A stretch of DNA of 64,000 nucleotides from an uncultured Aquimarina sp. (GCA_947498815.1 CANMLU010000005.1:124001-188000), one strand, 5' to 3'. Shown: positions 16,243-24,783, numbered from the stretch's first letter. Notes: generated by a model not told the origin, from the letters alone. Made by a program: numbers and translations.

Positions 16243-17361
16243 ATGAGTTTAAAAATTAATCTGGTTCCATTATTTACTGCAGTAGTTATTGCTATTTGCT
16301 TTACTTCTTGCCGCAGTGAATCAGACGAATTAACAACAGCTCCAGACGAACAAGCACTAAAAGTAGATTCTAAAGTTGCCAACCTAATGTTGCGCACTTC
16401 CTCAAATGATGGATCTGTGGATGACAGTATTGATAACTCTAGTTGTTTTACCATAAAACTACCTTTCACTATTACGGCCAACGGGCAAGAAATAGTTTTC
16501 AATTCTGAAGAAGACATTGAAGCCTTTGATGATGTTTTTGATGAATCTGACGAGATTATTTTTAACTATCCAATTACAGTTATACAATCAGATTTCTCTG
16601 AAATGACAATTCAAAATTCTGAAGAATATGATGAATTGGCAGGAAATTGCGATGATGATAGTGATGATGATGATGATAGTGACGATGAACATATAGAATG
16701 TTTAGATTTTGCATATCCTTTTTCGGCTTCTGTTTTTGATGCGGATAGAGAGTTAATTATTTCCGAAGATTTTGAAAGTGATAGAGAACTGCATCAATTT
16801 ATAAATAACCTGGAAGAAGAAGATGTAGTAAATATTATCTTTCCTATTACTATTTTACTTTCTGATGGCACTGAGTTAAGTGCAGATGACCTAGACCAAG
16901 TTGAAGATATTATTGAAGACGCCCTAGAAAAAGGATGTAATGATGATGATGGAGACGACAACGACGATGATGATGGAGACGACGACGATGGAGATGATGA
17001 TGACGTCGATACAGCAAGTTTTTCGGAAATTTTGACTGATCAAAATTGGGAAGTACTTAAATATAAGGACAATGAGAATAATGAATCCAGAAATTACAAG
17101 GATTTTGTATTTGAATTCTCCAATGATAGAACAGTTGTTATTGAAAATGAAGAAACACAAGCAATTGTTAATGGAACTTGGGCAACAAGTACCAATACAA
17201 ATAATGAGTTAATTGTATCCTTTAACTTTGGAAATGAAGAACCTTTGAATAAACTAAGCGGAGATTGGAAAGTAAAAAAAGCGAAGGAAAATCAGATACA
17301 GCTAGAGGAACGAGAAGGTGATGGAGTAAGTAAAGATCAGTTATTTTTTAAAAGCGAATAA
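16243..17361 (+). CDS. Highly acidic lipoprotein with tandem repeat domains
   Basis: The protein has 372 residues. A lipoprotein signal ends at Cys23 (AICFTSC). Two related domains follow, each bracketed by cysteines (about 68-136 and 153-232), sharing the pattern PF-(I/A)-x-A ... EDxExxxE/D ... I(I/F)xxPITxxxSD ... L. After each comes an Asp-rich run (137-149 and about 234-256, nearly pure Asp with Gly/Asn). The C-terminal 266-370 (SEILTDQNWEVLKYKDNENN, FSNDRTVVI, NGTWATS) resembles lipocalin-like domains of Bacteroidota lipoproteins. The Asp runs suggest calcium or other cation binding, which is an inference. It is divergent from the Fec-type sigma operon. Confidence 0.75.
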   Translation: MSLKINLVPLFTAVVIAICFTSCRSESDELTTAPDEQALKVDSKVANLMLRTSSNDGSVDDSIDNSSCFTIKLPFTITANGQEIVFNSEEDIEAFDDVFDESDEIIFNYPITVIQSDFSEMTIQNSEEYDELAGNCDDDSDDDDDSDDEHIECLDFAYPFSASVFDADRELIISEDFESDRELHQFINNLEEEDVVNIIFPITILLSDGTELSADDLDQVEDIIEDALEKGCNDDDGDDNDDDDGDDDDGDDDDVDTASFSEILTDQNWEVLKYKDNENNESRNYKDFVFEFSNDRTVVIENEETQAIVNGTWATSTNTNNELIVSFNFGNEEPLNKLSGDWKVKKAKENQIQLEEREGDGVSKDQLFFKSE

Positions 17362-17379
17362 ATATCAAAACTGACAACT

Positions 17380-17598
17380 ATGAGGAATACCCTTAAAACC
17401 ATACTTAGTTTATTATTCGTAGTTGCCATCCTATTATTTATAACTGTCTTATTAACGACAAAAAATGAAGCTCCCTCAAATAAAAATATTACCAATATAA
17501 TGAAGATAAACACAGAGACACAAACGTTTCTTCACCGCAAAGGAAACGGTAAATTATTAACGTTTTCACTACTTATGGATATCCCTAAAATTCCATAG
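17380..17598 (+). CDS. Possible small membrane protein (72 aa)
   Basis: An ATG 18 bases after the acidic lipoprotein stop opens a 72-residue frame. Residues 7-27 form one hydrophobic helix (ILSLLFVVAILLFITVLL) flanked by Arg/Lys at the N-terminus; the rest is polar and without known motifs. The position suggests co-transcription with the lipoprotein gene. I do not recognise it, and a chance ORF cannot be excluded. Confidence 0.4.
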   Translation: MRNTLKTILSLLFVVAILLFITVLLTTKNEAPSNKNITNIMKINTETQTFLHRKGNGKLLTFSLLMDIPKIP

Positions 17599-17654
17599 TC
17601 ATCGTGATTACAATACGAAAAAATTCACACAAATAAATCAACAAACACAAACTC

Positions 17655-17765
17655 ATGTCAAAATTGATCAAAACAATGTCAAAATACAAGATTCTAATTA
17701 GCGGAGCTTTTTTGGTGATCTATTGCATTTTTATGACATTTCTAATATTAAATCTAAGTAATTGA
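17655..17765 (+). CDS. Possible membrane mini-protein (36 aa)
   Basis: ATG at 17655, stop TGA at 17763-17765, 36 codons. The basic start (MSKLIKTMSKYK) is followed by a hydrophobic helix (ILISGAFLVIYCIFMTFLIL), the shape of a single-pass mini-protein. It follows the frame at 17380 and precedes a terminator at 17861. Evidence is only shape and position, so confidence is low. Confidence 0.3.
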   Translation: MSKLIKTMSKYKILISGAFLVIYCIFMTFLILNLSN

Positions 17766-17860
17766 TAACAACCTAACCAATGACCAATGACCCAAATTGA
17801 ATTACAATCCTTATGAAAAACGGGAATTATTTATAGCAAGATTGTGCATACAACTTGGGT

Positions 17861-17892
17861 AAAAACCTTCAAATGATTTGAAGGTTTTTTTT
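17861..17892. terminator. Bidirectional terminator
   Basis: AACCTTCAAA pairs with TTTGAAGGTT around a TGA loop, followed by T8 on the plus strand and preceded by A5 (T5 on the reverse). It lies between the forward lipoprotein group and the reverse amidase gene and can serve both. Confidence 0.8.
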
Positions 17893-17900
17893 AACCCAAA

Positions 17901-19571
17901 CTACTTATATTTAGACGGTATTTTACGCTCTTTCGTTTCCTTTTCATAAGCATACCCTAATTGCAATAGTTGGCCTTCAGAAAAAGGCTTTGCTATAAAC
18001 GTAAGCCCTTTTGGCTCTCCATTAGATGCATATCCCATCGGAACGGTGAGTGCCGGATATTTGGCGACAGCAGCATATCCTGCATGATAATTATTAATAG
18101 ATAAAACTGCATCTAGATTATATGTATCAAGATGTGTGTCAAAATAACTACGAGCCACTTTTTTCAAATTTTCTTTTATCCCTTCAAGCTCTATTATCGT
18201 GGTGCTATCTGCCACAATTCCTTCAAACAATTGTTGCCCATAAGGAATTCTTTTTAAAGTATCCCTTCTGTTAAATGCAATTATATCTTCAATGTTTTTA
18301 ACTCCAACACTACTTCCAGCATGTGTTTTGATATAATGTGGAAGATCATTTTTCATATCTATATTTAGAATACTCAAAAACCCAGGTAATGGTTTTTGCT
18401 CTGGTTCAATTTCAATAATTTTTGCTCCCGCTTGTTTTATTTTTTCAATCGCTATATTATAAATAGAGTCTTCTAAAAATTCTTTAATTACTCCAAAACG
18501 TTTATTTTTTAAAGTTCCATCTTTGATAGAATTCACATAATCCGTTTCTACTTTTATAGAGGCATTATCCATATCATCCTTACCTAGAAGCGCACTAAGA
18601 AGAATTGCATTATCTATTACATATTTGGTCATGGGACCAGGAGTATCTAATGTACTTGAAATTGGCACTATTCCTGTTCGGCTAAGAACCCCGATTGTAG
18701 GTTTTAAACCTACGATAGAGTTTTGACTTGACGGAGAAAGAATCGAACCACTGGTTTCCGTTCCTACGGCAGCCACACAAAAATTAGCTGCTACTGTAGC
18801 ACCACTTCCTGAACTGGAGCCACCAGATTCAAAAATCATTCGACCATATGGATTCATAGTTTGCCCACCTATCGCACTATACCCAACCGGGCATCCTGAA
18901 CATAAAAAATAAGCCCACTCACTCAGATTTGCTTTACCCAAAATTAATGCATGCTCACTTAACAGTCTTTGGGTGATAAATGCATCACCGGTGTTATTAT
19001 TTTGAAAAGCAATTGCTCCAGCTGTGGTTTGCATTTGTTGGGTGTTAATATTGTCCTTAAGTAAAATTGGCATTCCGAAAACAGAATTAACATCAATCTC
19101 TGATATATTCATTTTATCTAGGGCTCTAGCTTGCTCAACTACTTTGGGATTTAAGGATATCACCCCGTTTAGAGAAAGCGTATTATCACTTTCATATTTT
19201 CTAATTCTATAAATGTAAAAGAGGGTCAATTCTTCATAAGTCAACGCTCCATCTTTTATACTTTGTTGAATGGTAGGTATATCTTTTTCTAAAATATATT
19301 TTTTTAAATTGTTATATTTTTTAGCAGAAAAGTAACCCAGCTCTGGTTCCAAAGCCTTCCAAATATCATTTTTATCCGATACTTTTGAGTTCACCAACTT
19401 AAGATGCATACGCGTTTGTTCAAGCTTCTGAGTTGCCTCGAGATCAAGGGTTTCATCATAAGATTGCCAAACCACAGCCGATTGAAGATCTTGCTTAATT
19501 ACATTCTGTTTTTGTTCTTTACAGGAAATAAGAACAAGAAGTACAAAAATAGATAAGATTATATTTTTCAT
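17901..19571 (-). CDS. Amidase-signature lipoprotein
   Basis: The start at 19571 (MKNIILSIFVLLVLISCKEQ) gives a clean lipoprotein signal; a start two codons upstream is also possible. About 556 residues. The amidase-signature triad is visible: the catalytic Lys in FGMPILLKDNIN (about 172), the cis-Ser in ESGGSSSGSGATVA (about 254) and the nucleophile Ser in GTETSGSILSPSS (about 276). Such enzymes hydrolyse carboxamides; envelope-anchored members may act on peptide amides or amino-acid amides, but the substrate is not known here. It is not GatA, because of the lipoprotein signal and the absence of gatB/C partners. A paralog of the gene at 3260 lies just upstream. Confidence 0.85.
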   Translation of the reverse strand: MKNIILSIFVLLVLISCKEQKQNVIKQDLQSAVVWQSYDETLDLEATQKLEQTRMHLKLVNSKVSDKNDIWKALEPELGYFSAKKYNNLKKYILEKDIPTIQQSIKDGALTYEELTLFYIYRIRKYESDNTLSLNGVISLNPKVVEQARALDKMNISEIDVNSVFGMPILLKDNINTQQMQTTAGAIAFQNNNTGDAFITQRLLSEHALILGKANLSEWAYFLCSGCPVGYSAIGGQTMNPYGRMIFESGGSSSGSGATVAANFCVAAVGTETSGSILSPSSQNSIVGLKPTIGVLSRTGIVPISSTLDTPGPMTKYVIDNAILLSALLGKDDMDNASIKVETDYVNSIKDGTLKNKRFGVIKEFLEDSIYNIAIEKIKQAGAKIIEIEPEQKPLPGFLSILNIDMKNDLPHYIKTHAGSSVGVKNIEDIIAFNRRDTLKRIPYGQQLFEGIVADSTTIIELEGIKENLKKVARSYFDTHLDTYNLDAVLSINNYHAGYAAVAKYPALTVPMGYASNGEPKGLTFIAKPFSEGQLLQLGYAYEKETKERKIPSKYK

Positions 19572-19628
19572 GAGCATGTAACTTTGGTTTTATAATGATA
19601 TCCTTAAAAAGGTTTATTAAATTAAGGA

Positions 19629-21224
19629 CTAGTTAATTGTTTTCTCTTGTTTTAAAGGGGTATTTTCCCAATAACTATTTGCTTTTTCAAAAATGTTTAT
19701 CGCTGACTTAAACATTGGTAGCGCTTTATTCATAGGTTTTGCATCTTCTTTGATTTTTTTACCAGGGAAAACCTCCTGTACAAATATTTCTCTATACTGA
19801 TTTACAAATAACTTAGGCATTTCTCTGATCTTATTTCCTTGGGTATCCTTTATACCCTTTATAATTAACTGCAAATTAGTTGCAAAGTTGCTCAATTCTA
19901 AACGGCTATAGGAAGACATTTGTTTTCTATCCAAATACGCTTTTAAATAATCCTTTGAAACAGTTACTTTTTCAATGTTAATTTTTCGGTTTTTATATGC
20001 TAGTCTAATTTTTCTACGATATCCAACTACTAAGTTTTGATTCAAATCTCTATTAAAATAAATAATCACAACGTTTTCTTTTTTATCATAAACAGCTTTT
20101 TCTACATCAAAATAATTATTCGAATTTACCTGAAAACGATTATTGAAGGTTATATAGTTTAAATACATTTTTTTCTTAAAACGTGCATATTCAATAGCTA
20201 CAGCATACAACAAATTCTTTTTTGTAGCATAATACACCTCATAATCAAATTTATGAATTGCATAATTCTTTTTAGAAATAAAAATTGTGCCTTCCGCAAA
20301 ATACGAATCTCCTATACTATTAAATTTTGTAGAAAAATTAATTTTATATATCGACACATCATTAAGGTAATTAATTCCTTCTAACCGAAATTTATGATTT
20401 TCAATAAAGTCTTTACTGAAAATATCGACAAAAGAAAATGAGAACCTATCATGATTTCTTATTGCATTGGTGAGTTGCAACAAGTTAAGCTCATTACCAC
20501 CTAAGGGGGGAATAACGGCATTCTTTAAGTATTTATTTTTATTATTATCGTAAGGAATAGACAATATGCTATCCCTTACAAAATTGGTATTTGGATGATA
20601 ACTATAAAGAAGGGTTTGATTCTCTTCATCTTGAAGTTGATCTGTATGAAATCCTGCATCAAAAACCTCAACAATACCCTCGTTAAGATTTATATATTCT
20701 ACAGCTGTGTCTTGATTTGATAACATAGCGTATATACTATCAGTTGGCTGCTGATAATCTCGGTAATACGCCATATATGAAAAAGGAGTTTTAGGATAGT
20801 TTTTTGAAATGTTATTCATAGCTTTTATGACAATTTGCTTTGCCGTAAGCGAGGTATTCTTTTCTGAAACCAATGTAACTTCATCTAGCTTCTCAATACT
20901 TGGTTCTAAATAAATAAGGTTGACCTCACTATGCGACAATGTATCAATCGACAGTTTCTTGTTTTTATATCCTATTGCAGATATGACAAGAGTATCAGAC
21001 ACACCTAAATTTACTGGTAATCTAAATCCCCCTTTATCGTCTGCAATCAACCCTCTATTAGTTCCTGCCAGTTTCACGGTAGCATAAAACACTGCTCCTT
21101 CTGTATCCTTATTTACTATCCGACAAAAAAACTCATCTTCACCCAACCGATCCTGACCATAGATATTAACAAAAAACAATGGTAAAATAAGTAGGTTTAA
21201 GAGATTAATTTTTCCTAGCATCAT
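19629..21224 (-). CDS. Secreted carboxypeptidase-like regulatory domain protein
   Basis: The protein has 531 residues with a signal peptide (core INLLNLLILPLFFVNIYG). A CarboxypepD_reg-like domain covers about 28-118 (CRIVNKDTEGAVFYATVKLAG, ADDKGGFRLPV, ISAIGYKNKKLSID, LDEVTLVS). The junction LTAKQIVIKAMNNISKNYP at about 125 is shared with the protein at 3260; a large beta-rich domain (DUF5686-like) follows to the C-terminus. The Met-Met start leaves one codon of uncertainty. The role is probably in the outer envelope, and no enzyme motif is visible. It lies 57 bases before the amidase gene on the same strand, so they may be co-transcribed. Confidence 0.72.
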   Translation of the reverse strand: MMLGKINLLNLLILPLFFVNIYGQDRLGEDEFFCRIVNKDTEGAVFYATVKLAGTNRGLIADDKGGFRLPVNLGVSDTLVISAIGYKNKKLSIDTLSHSEVNLIYLEPSIEKLDEVTLVSEKNTSLTAKQIVIKAMNNISKNYPKTPFSYMAYYRDYQQPTDSIYAMLSNQDTAVEYINLNEGIVEVFDAGFHTDQLQDEENQTLLYSYHPNTNFVRDSILSIPYDNNKNKYLKNAVIPPLGGNELNLLQLTNAIRNHDRFSFSFVDIFSKDFIENHKFRLEGINYLNDVSIYKINFSTKFNSIGDSYFAEGTIFISKKNYAIHKFDYEVYYATKKNLLYAVAIEYARFKKKMYLNYITFNNRFQVNSNNYFDVEKAVYDKKENVVIIYFNRDLNQNLVVGYRRKIRLAYKNRKINIEKVTVSKDYLKAYLDRKQMSSYSRLELSNFATNLQLIIKGIKDTQGNKIREMPKLFVNQYREIFVQEVFPGKKIKEDAKPMNKALPMFKSAINIFEKANSYWENTPLKQEKTIN

Positions 21225-21293
21225 AAAAAAAGATATGTACGAAATTATCTGAGACCTATATATTCATAATAGTATCTCATATGTAAAAATCAA

Positions 21294-21331
21294 TAAAAAA
21301 AGGCATTTTAATTTTATCAAAATGCCTTTTT
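21294..21331. terminator. Bidirectional terminator after ftsY
   Basis: AGGCATTTT (21301-21309) pairs with AAAATGCCT (21319-21327); there is an A run on the left and a T run on the right, so it works on both strands. It lies 23 bases beyond the ftsY stop. Confidence 0.8.
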
Positions 21332-21353
21332 AACTATTTTATAACGCTATGTT

Positions 21354-22307
21354 CTATTTAAAAAATGAATCCACAAATTCGTATTTATTAAAAACCTGAA
21401 GATCCTCGATCCCTTCTCCTACTCCAATATATTTTACTGGAATTTGAAACTGATCGCTTATACCTATTACCACGCCACCTTTAGCCGTTCCATCCAACTT
21501 GGTTACAGCAAGCGAATTTACTTCTGTAGCTGCAGTGAATTGTTTTGCTTGTTCAAAAGCATTCTGTCCGGTAGAACCATCCAATACCAAAAGTACATCA
21601 TGTGGAGCATCCCCAACGACTTTCTGCATAACACGTTTCACCTTTGTCAATTCATTCATTAAATTAACTTTGTTGTGCAATCTACCAGCAGTATCAATAA
21701 TAATAACATCTGCATCTTGATTCACTCCAGATTTCAACGTATCAAAAGCTACAGAGGCGGGGTCACTACCCATATCTTGTTTTACAATTGGTATATCAAC
21801 ACGATCTGCCCAGACTTGTAGTTGATCTATGGCGGCTGCTCTAAATGTATCTGCTGCTCCTAAAACTACTTTTAGTCCTTTTTTCTTAAACTGATAGGCG
21901 AGTTTACCAATTGTTGTTGTTTTACCAACTCCATTAACACCAACTACCATTAATACATAAGGTTTCTTATCGGTTGGAATGTCAAAATCGGTTGCTTCGC
22001 CTGTATTAGTTTCTGAAAGCAAGCCCGCTATTTCTTCACGTAAGATTTGGTTTAATTCTTCGGTACCAAGGTATTTATCTTTTGCTACTCTATTTTCGAT
22101 CCTTTCAATAATCTTGATGGTAGTTTTTACACCAACATCACTACTTACAAGCACCTCCTCAAGATCATCCAAAACATCATCATCAACGGAAGATTTACCT
22201 GCTACAGCCTTACTTAACTTAGAAAAGAAAGTGGTTTTGGATTTTTCTAACCCTTTATCAAGGGTTTCTTTTTTCTCTGAAGAAAATATATTTTTAAAAA
22301 GCCCCAT
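21354..22307 (-). CDS. ftsY: Signal recognition particle receptor FtsY
   Basis: FtsY is the GTPase that docks the signal recognition particle at the inner membrane. The protein has 317 residues and lacks the long acidic A domain of enterobacteria, as is normal in Bacteroidota. The N domain covers about 1-105. The G domain shows GVNGVGKTTTIGKLAYQFKK (G1), GAADTFRAAAIDQL (the I-box/G2 region), DTAGRLHNKVNLM (G3), TKLDGTAKGGVV (G4) and the closing GVGEGIEDLQVF. It lies downstream of rpmB, rpmG and the DUF4295 gene, a conserved order in Flavobacteria. Confidence 0.96.
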   Translation of the reverse strand: MGLFKNIFSSEKKETLDKGLEKSKTTFFSKLSKAVAGKSSVDDDVLDDLEEVLVSSDVGVKTTIKIIERIENRVAKDKYLGTEELNQILREEIAGLLSETNTGEATDFDIPTDKKPYVLMVVGVNGVGKTTTIGKLAYQFKKKGLKVVLGAADTFRAAAIDQLQVWADRVDIPIVKQDMGSDPASVAFDTLKSGVNQDADVIIIDTAGRLHNKVNLMNELTKVKRVMQKVVGDAPHDVLLVLDGSTGQNAFEQAKQFTAATEVNSLAVTKLDGTAKGGVVIGISDQFQIPVKYIGVGEGIEDLQVFNKYEFVDSFFK

Positions 22308-22365
22308 GTACTTATTTATATGCTAAAAATTCAACAATGCAACTGATTCTAAAATTCGATCACCT

Positions 22366-22410
22366 AAATATAAAAAGAAAGAGCCATTTCAATACAATTG
22401 AAACGGCTTC
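22366..22410 (-). terminator. Terminator after the ribosomal cluster
   Basis: On the reverse strand GCCGTTTCAAT pairs with ATTGAAATGGC (one mismatch), followed by a T-rich run (plus-strand A run 22366-22380). It separates the DUF4295/rpmG/rpmB unit from ftsY. Confidence 0.7.
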
Positions 22411-22432
22411 TTTTAAAAATATTTTGTGCTGA

Positions 22433-22582
22433 TTACTTTTTCAAAAAGTCATTTACAGCTTCTGGCGCCATTATAGACTCAACAAAAGTATATGCTCCTG
22501 TCTTTGGAGATTTAACCATTTTAATGGCCTTTGTTAATCTCTTTGAACCTGTCTGTAACGATGCTACTGATTTCTTTGCCAT
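22433..22582 (-). CDS. DUF4295 small basic protein
   Basis: This 49-residue protein (starts MAKKSVASLQ, ends PEAVNDFLKK) is the DUF4295 family that almost always follows rpmG in Bacteroidota. It is basic and cytosolic, probably ribosome-associated by context, but I know of no proven function. The gene begins 6 bases after the rpmG stop and is followed by a terminator at 22366-22410. Its conserved core KSPKTGAYTFVESIMAPE is clear. Confidence 0.9.
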   Translation of the reverse strand: MAKKSVASLQTGSKRLTKAIKMVKSPKTGAYTFVESIMAPEAVNDFLKK

Positions 22583-22588
22583 GTCTTA

Positions 22589-22771
22589 TTATTTTATTTC
22601 TTTATGAACAGTCATTTTTTTAAGAACAGGATTAAACTTCTTTAATTCTATTCTATCAGGAGTGTTCTTTTTGTTTTTTGTTGTAATGTATCTTGAAGTA
22701 CCTGGCTTACCAGATGCTTTGTGCTCTGTACACTCTAATATTACCTGTACTCTATTACCTTTCTTCGCCAT
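22589..22771 (-). CDS. rpmG: 50S ribosomal protein L33
   Basis: The protein has 60 residues, the normal length in Bacteroidota. The family core [18 protein letters not shown], then [21 protein letters not shown] and [12 protein letters not shown], is complete. Only one of the usual four zinc cysteines remains (in ECTEH), so this is the zinc-free (C-minus) form. It lies 25 bases after rpmB and 6 bases before the DUF4295 gene, so the three form an operon. Confidence 0.96.
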   Translation of the reverse strand: MAKKGNRVQVILECTEHKASGKPGTSRYITTKNKKNTPDRIELKKFNPVLKKMTVHKEIK

Positions 22772-22796
22772 TTGTAGTATCTTTTAAAAAAGGAGA

Positions 22797-23036
22797 TTAT
22801 TTAGTTAAGAAACCTTTTGCTCTTGCTTCTTTTAAAACAGCAGAGATTCCATTTTTATTTATATTTTTCAATGCCGCAGTAGACACTTTAAGCGTGATCC
22901 AACGATCTTCTTCTGGAATATAAAAACGCTTTTTGATTAAATTCGCATTGAATTTACGTTTTGTTTTATTCATCGCGTGAGAAACATTATTCCCAACCAT
23001 TGCTTTTTTTCCTGTAAGCTCGCAAACTCTTGACAT
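22797..23036 (-). CDS. rpmB: 50S ribosomal protein L28
   Basis: The protein has 79 residues, complete. The signature SRVCELTGKKAMVGNNVSHAMNKTKRKF is seen in full at the N-terminus, followed by LIKKRFYIPEEDRWITLKVS and the C-terminal ALKNINKNGISAVLKEARA. Only one cysteine is present, so this is the non-zinc form. It is the first gene of the rpmB-rpmG-DUF4295 unit; its promoter should lie in 23037-23261, where I saw only a near match (TTAATTTG) to the -7 box. Confidence 0.96.
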   Translation of the reverse strand: MSRVCELTGKKAMVGNNVSHAMNKTKRKFNANLIKKRFYIPEEDRWITLKVSTAALKNINKNGISAVLKEARAKGFLTK

Positions 23037-23221
23037 CTCTTCTTAATTTTGGTATTATTTCAAAACAGGGTGCAAATTAACGAATTATTTAACGAACCAC
23101 CAATAATAGTTCTGTAATTTTTTTTCTTTTTTTGAAGTTTTTGTCACTTGCAACTAAAAAACAAAAATACCATTTTTGACAAATCATAAAAACTATACCA
23201 TTCATTAATTAACCTAATGAT

Positions 23222-23229
23222 TAATTTTG
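23222..23229 (+). promoter_or_regulatory. Candidate -7 box TAATTTTG
   Basis: TAATTTTG matches TAnnTTTG and lies 33 bases before the ATG at 23262, the first of three tandem paralogs. No TTG is present at 17-23 bases upstream, so the -33 element is missing or degenerate. Confidence 0.4.
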
Positions 23230-23261
23230 CAAACAAATATGTACATTAGTGCTGTAAAACC

Positions 23262-23672
23262 ATGTATAAAATGACGGAAAACATTAACAAATCATTTATT
23301 AAAAAGCATGAGGTTGATATAGGAACTTTTTATTTTTATGAGAATTTCGTTGTCGGTAAAGTTAAGAAAGGACAAGACCTTAATTTTGACAGTGGAAAAT
23401 CACTATATGAGTATATTGGTATCTATTACAAAAACACTATTCCATTTGTCTATATATCCGACCGAATAAACTCGTACTCATTTAAACCAACACGATTGTA
23501 TGGTTCTGAAGAATATTTCCCTAACCTTAAAGGTTATGCTATTGTAACTTATGATGCTATTAATACTAAAGTTGCAAAATTAGAACAAACGTTTACAAAT
23601 ATTCCTACTGGGGTTTTCAATAATCTGGAAGATGCCATTGATTGGTCAGAAAAAATACTTATTACAACATAA
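23262..23672 (+). CDS. SpoIIAA/STAS-like small protein, paralog 1 of 3
   Basis: The protein has 136 residues (start at 23262; a second Met three codons later is possible). Shared with its two neighbours: a start ending in HEVDIGTFYFYENFVVGKVKKG, then IPFVYISDRINSYSFKP, FPNLKGYAIVTYD, KLEQTFTNIPTGVFNNLEDA and a final DW. The alternating strands and helices and the NLEDAIDWSEK ending fit the SpoIIAA-like (STAS/SEC14-type) fold seen in Flavobacteria; the exact family is uncertain. There is no signal peptide. The function is unknown. Confidence 0.65.
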   Translation: MYKMTENINKSFIKKHEVDIGTFYFYENFVVGKVKKGQDLNFDSGKSLYEYIGIYYKNTIPFVYISDRINSYSFKPTRLYGSEEYFPNLKGYAIVTYDAINTKVAKLEQTFTNIPTGVFNNLEDAIDWSEKILITT

Positions 23673-23820
23673 TCAATAGCTTTAGAAAAAAGAGTACATA
23701 AACTTTGGTGATATCTCAAGGAAAATATTTATAAAAAACCTCTTCTTTCCTGAAAAAAACAGAGAAGTATGTTGATTTTCAAGATTCATTATAGTATCTT
23801 AGATATACCAACTTATTATT

Positions 23821-24222
23821 ATGTACACAAAGATTAATCAACGGCTCATTAAGAGGCATGAGCTTGATATTGGGTTATTCCATTTCTGTAAAAACTTCAT
23901 CGTTGCCGAAATTAAAGAAGGTATTAATCTTAATTTCGATAGTGGAAAAGAATTATTTCAACTTGCAAATACCTACTATCAAGGTATCACACCATATGTA
24001 TATATTTCTAACAGAATTAACTCCTACTCTGTTAAGCCCACAGAGCATTATAAATTAGAAAATATTTTTCCAAATTTTAAAGGGTATGCAATCGTAACCT
24101 ACGATACTGTTAATTATGAAGTTGCAAAATTAGAGGAGTTATTTACCAATAGACCCACAGGTATTTTTAACACGTTGAATGAAGCCGTCGACTGGGCAGA
24201 AGACCTAATCCATATGGATTGA
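23821..24222 (+). CDS. SpoIIAA/STAS-like small protein, paralog 2 of 3
   Basis: The protein has 133 residues. It is the closest relative of the protein at 23262: HELDIGLFHFCKNFIVAEIKEG, YVYISNRINSYSVKP, FPNFKGYAIVTYDTVNYEVAKL, then RPTGIFNTLNEAVDWAED. The middle motif YIS(D/N)RINSYS is identical in plan in all three copies and is the likely functional or structural core. A 148-base gap separates it from copy 1, so each copy may have its own promoter. Confidence 0.65.
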   Translation: MYTKINQRLIKRHELDIGLFHFCKNFIVAEIKEGINLNFDSGKELFQLANTYYQGITPYVYISNRINSYSVKPTEHYKLENIFPNFKGYAIVTYDTVNYEVAKLEELFTNRPTGIFNTLNEAVDWAEDLIHMD

Positions 24223-24384
24223 ATTTCAAAAAAACATGCAAAATGTTTCTTTATCATCTAATCCACAAACCAACTGCGATATTTAAAAACCTTGATAAAA
24301 CAATTGAATCGACTAGAAAGCTTGATTTTGTTAGATTAAGAAATTATTCTTATCTTAAAATACCTCTAACAATTTAAAAACACT

Positions 24385-24780
24385 ATGTCAAAAACTAAGC
24401 AAAAAGATAATTTGCTGGATACCTATATCCTAGATGCTGGTACTTACATTTTTTATGATAATTATATTGTTGCCGAAATAAAGGAAGGATCAAAAGTTAC
24501 CATAGAACAGACAAATGAATTAATTCCTTTAATTGAAAAACATTATGGTGAACAAAAACCTTTTGGGTACATTTCAAACAGAATAAATTCTTATTCTATT
24601 GTACCCTTAAATTACTTACATTGTCCTGGAATATATATGAAAAACTTCAAAGGTTTTGCTGTTGTAACCTATAGCAAAACTAGCGCTTTAACCGCACAAA
24701 TGGAGGAGCATTTTGTAAAAACTCCTTTTAAACAATTCGATGATCTAGATGACGCGATATTCTGGATTAAAAATATTTGA
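24385..24780 (+). CDS. SpoIIAA/STAS-like small protein, paralog 3 of 3
   Basis: The protein has 131 residues and is the most diverged of the tandem set. It keeps YILDAGTYIFYDNYIVAEIKEG, FGYISNRINSYSIVP, MKNFKGFAVVTYSKTSAL, and the terminal FDDLDDAIFWIKN, where Trp replaces the DW order of the others. Its stop lies only a few bases before the convergent cinA stop. Three copies in a row suggest repeated tandem duplication followed by divergence, so different partners or expression are possible. Confidence 0.62.
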   Translation: MSKTKQKDNLLDTYILDAGTYIFYDNYIVAEIKEGSKVTIEQTNELIPLIEKHYGEQKPFGYISNRINSYSIVPLNYLHCPGIYMKNFKGFAVVTYSKTSALTAQMEEHFVKTPFKQFDDLDDAIFWIKNI

Positions 24781-24783
24781 TTT

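Noticed and set aside
22398-22607. Forward frame over the DUF4295 gene
   Set aside because: The reverse strand carries the DUF4295 protein in the expected position after rpmG, so the forward frame is a shadow.
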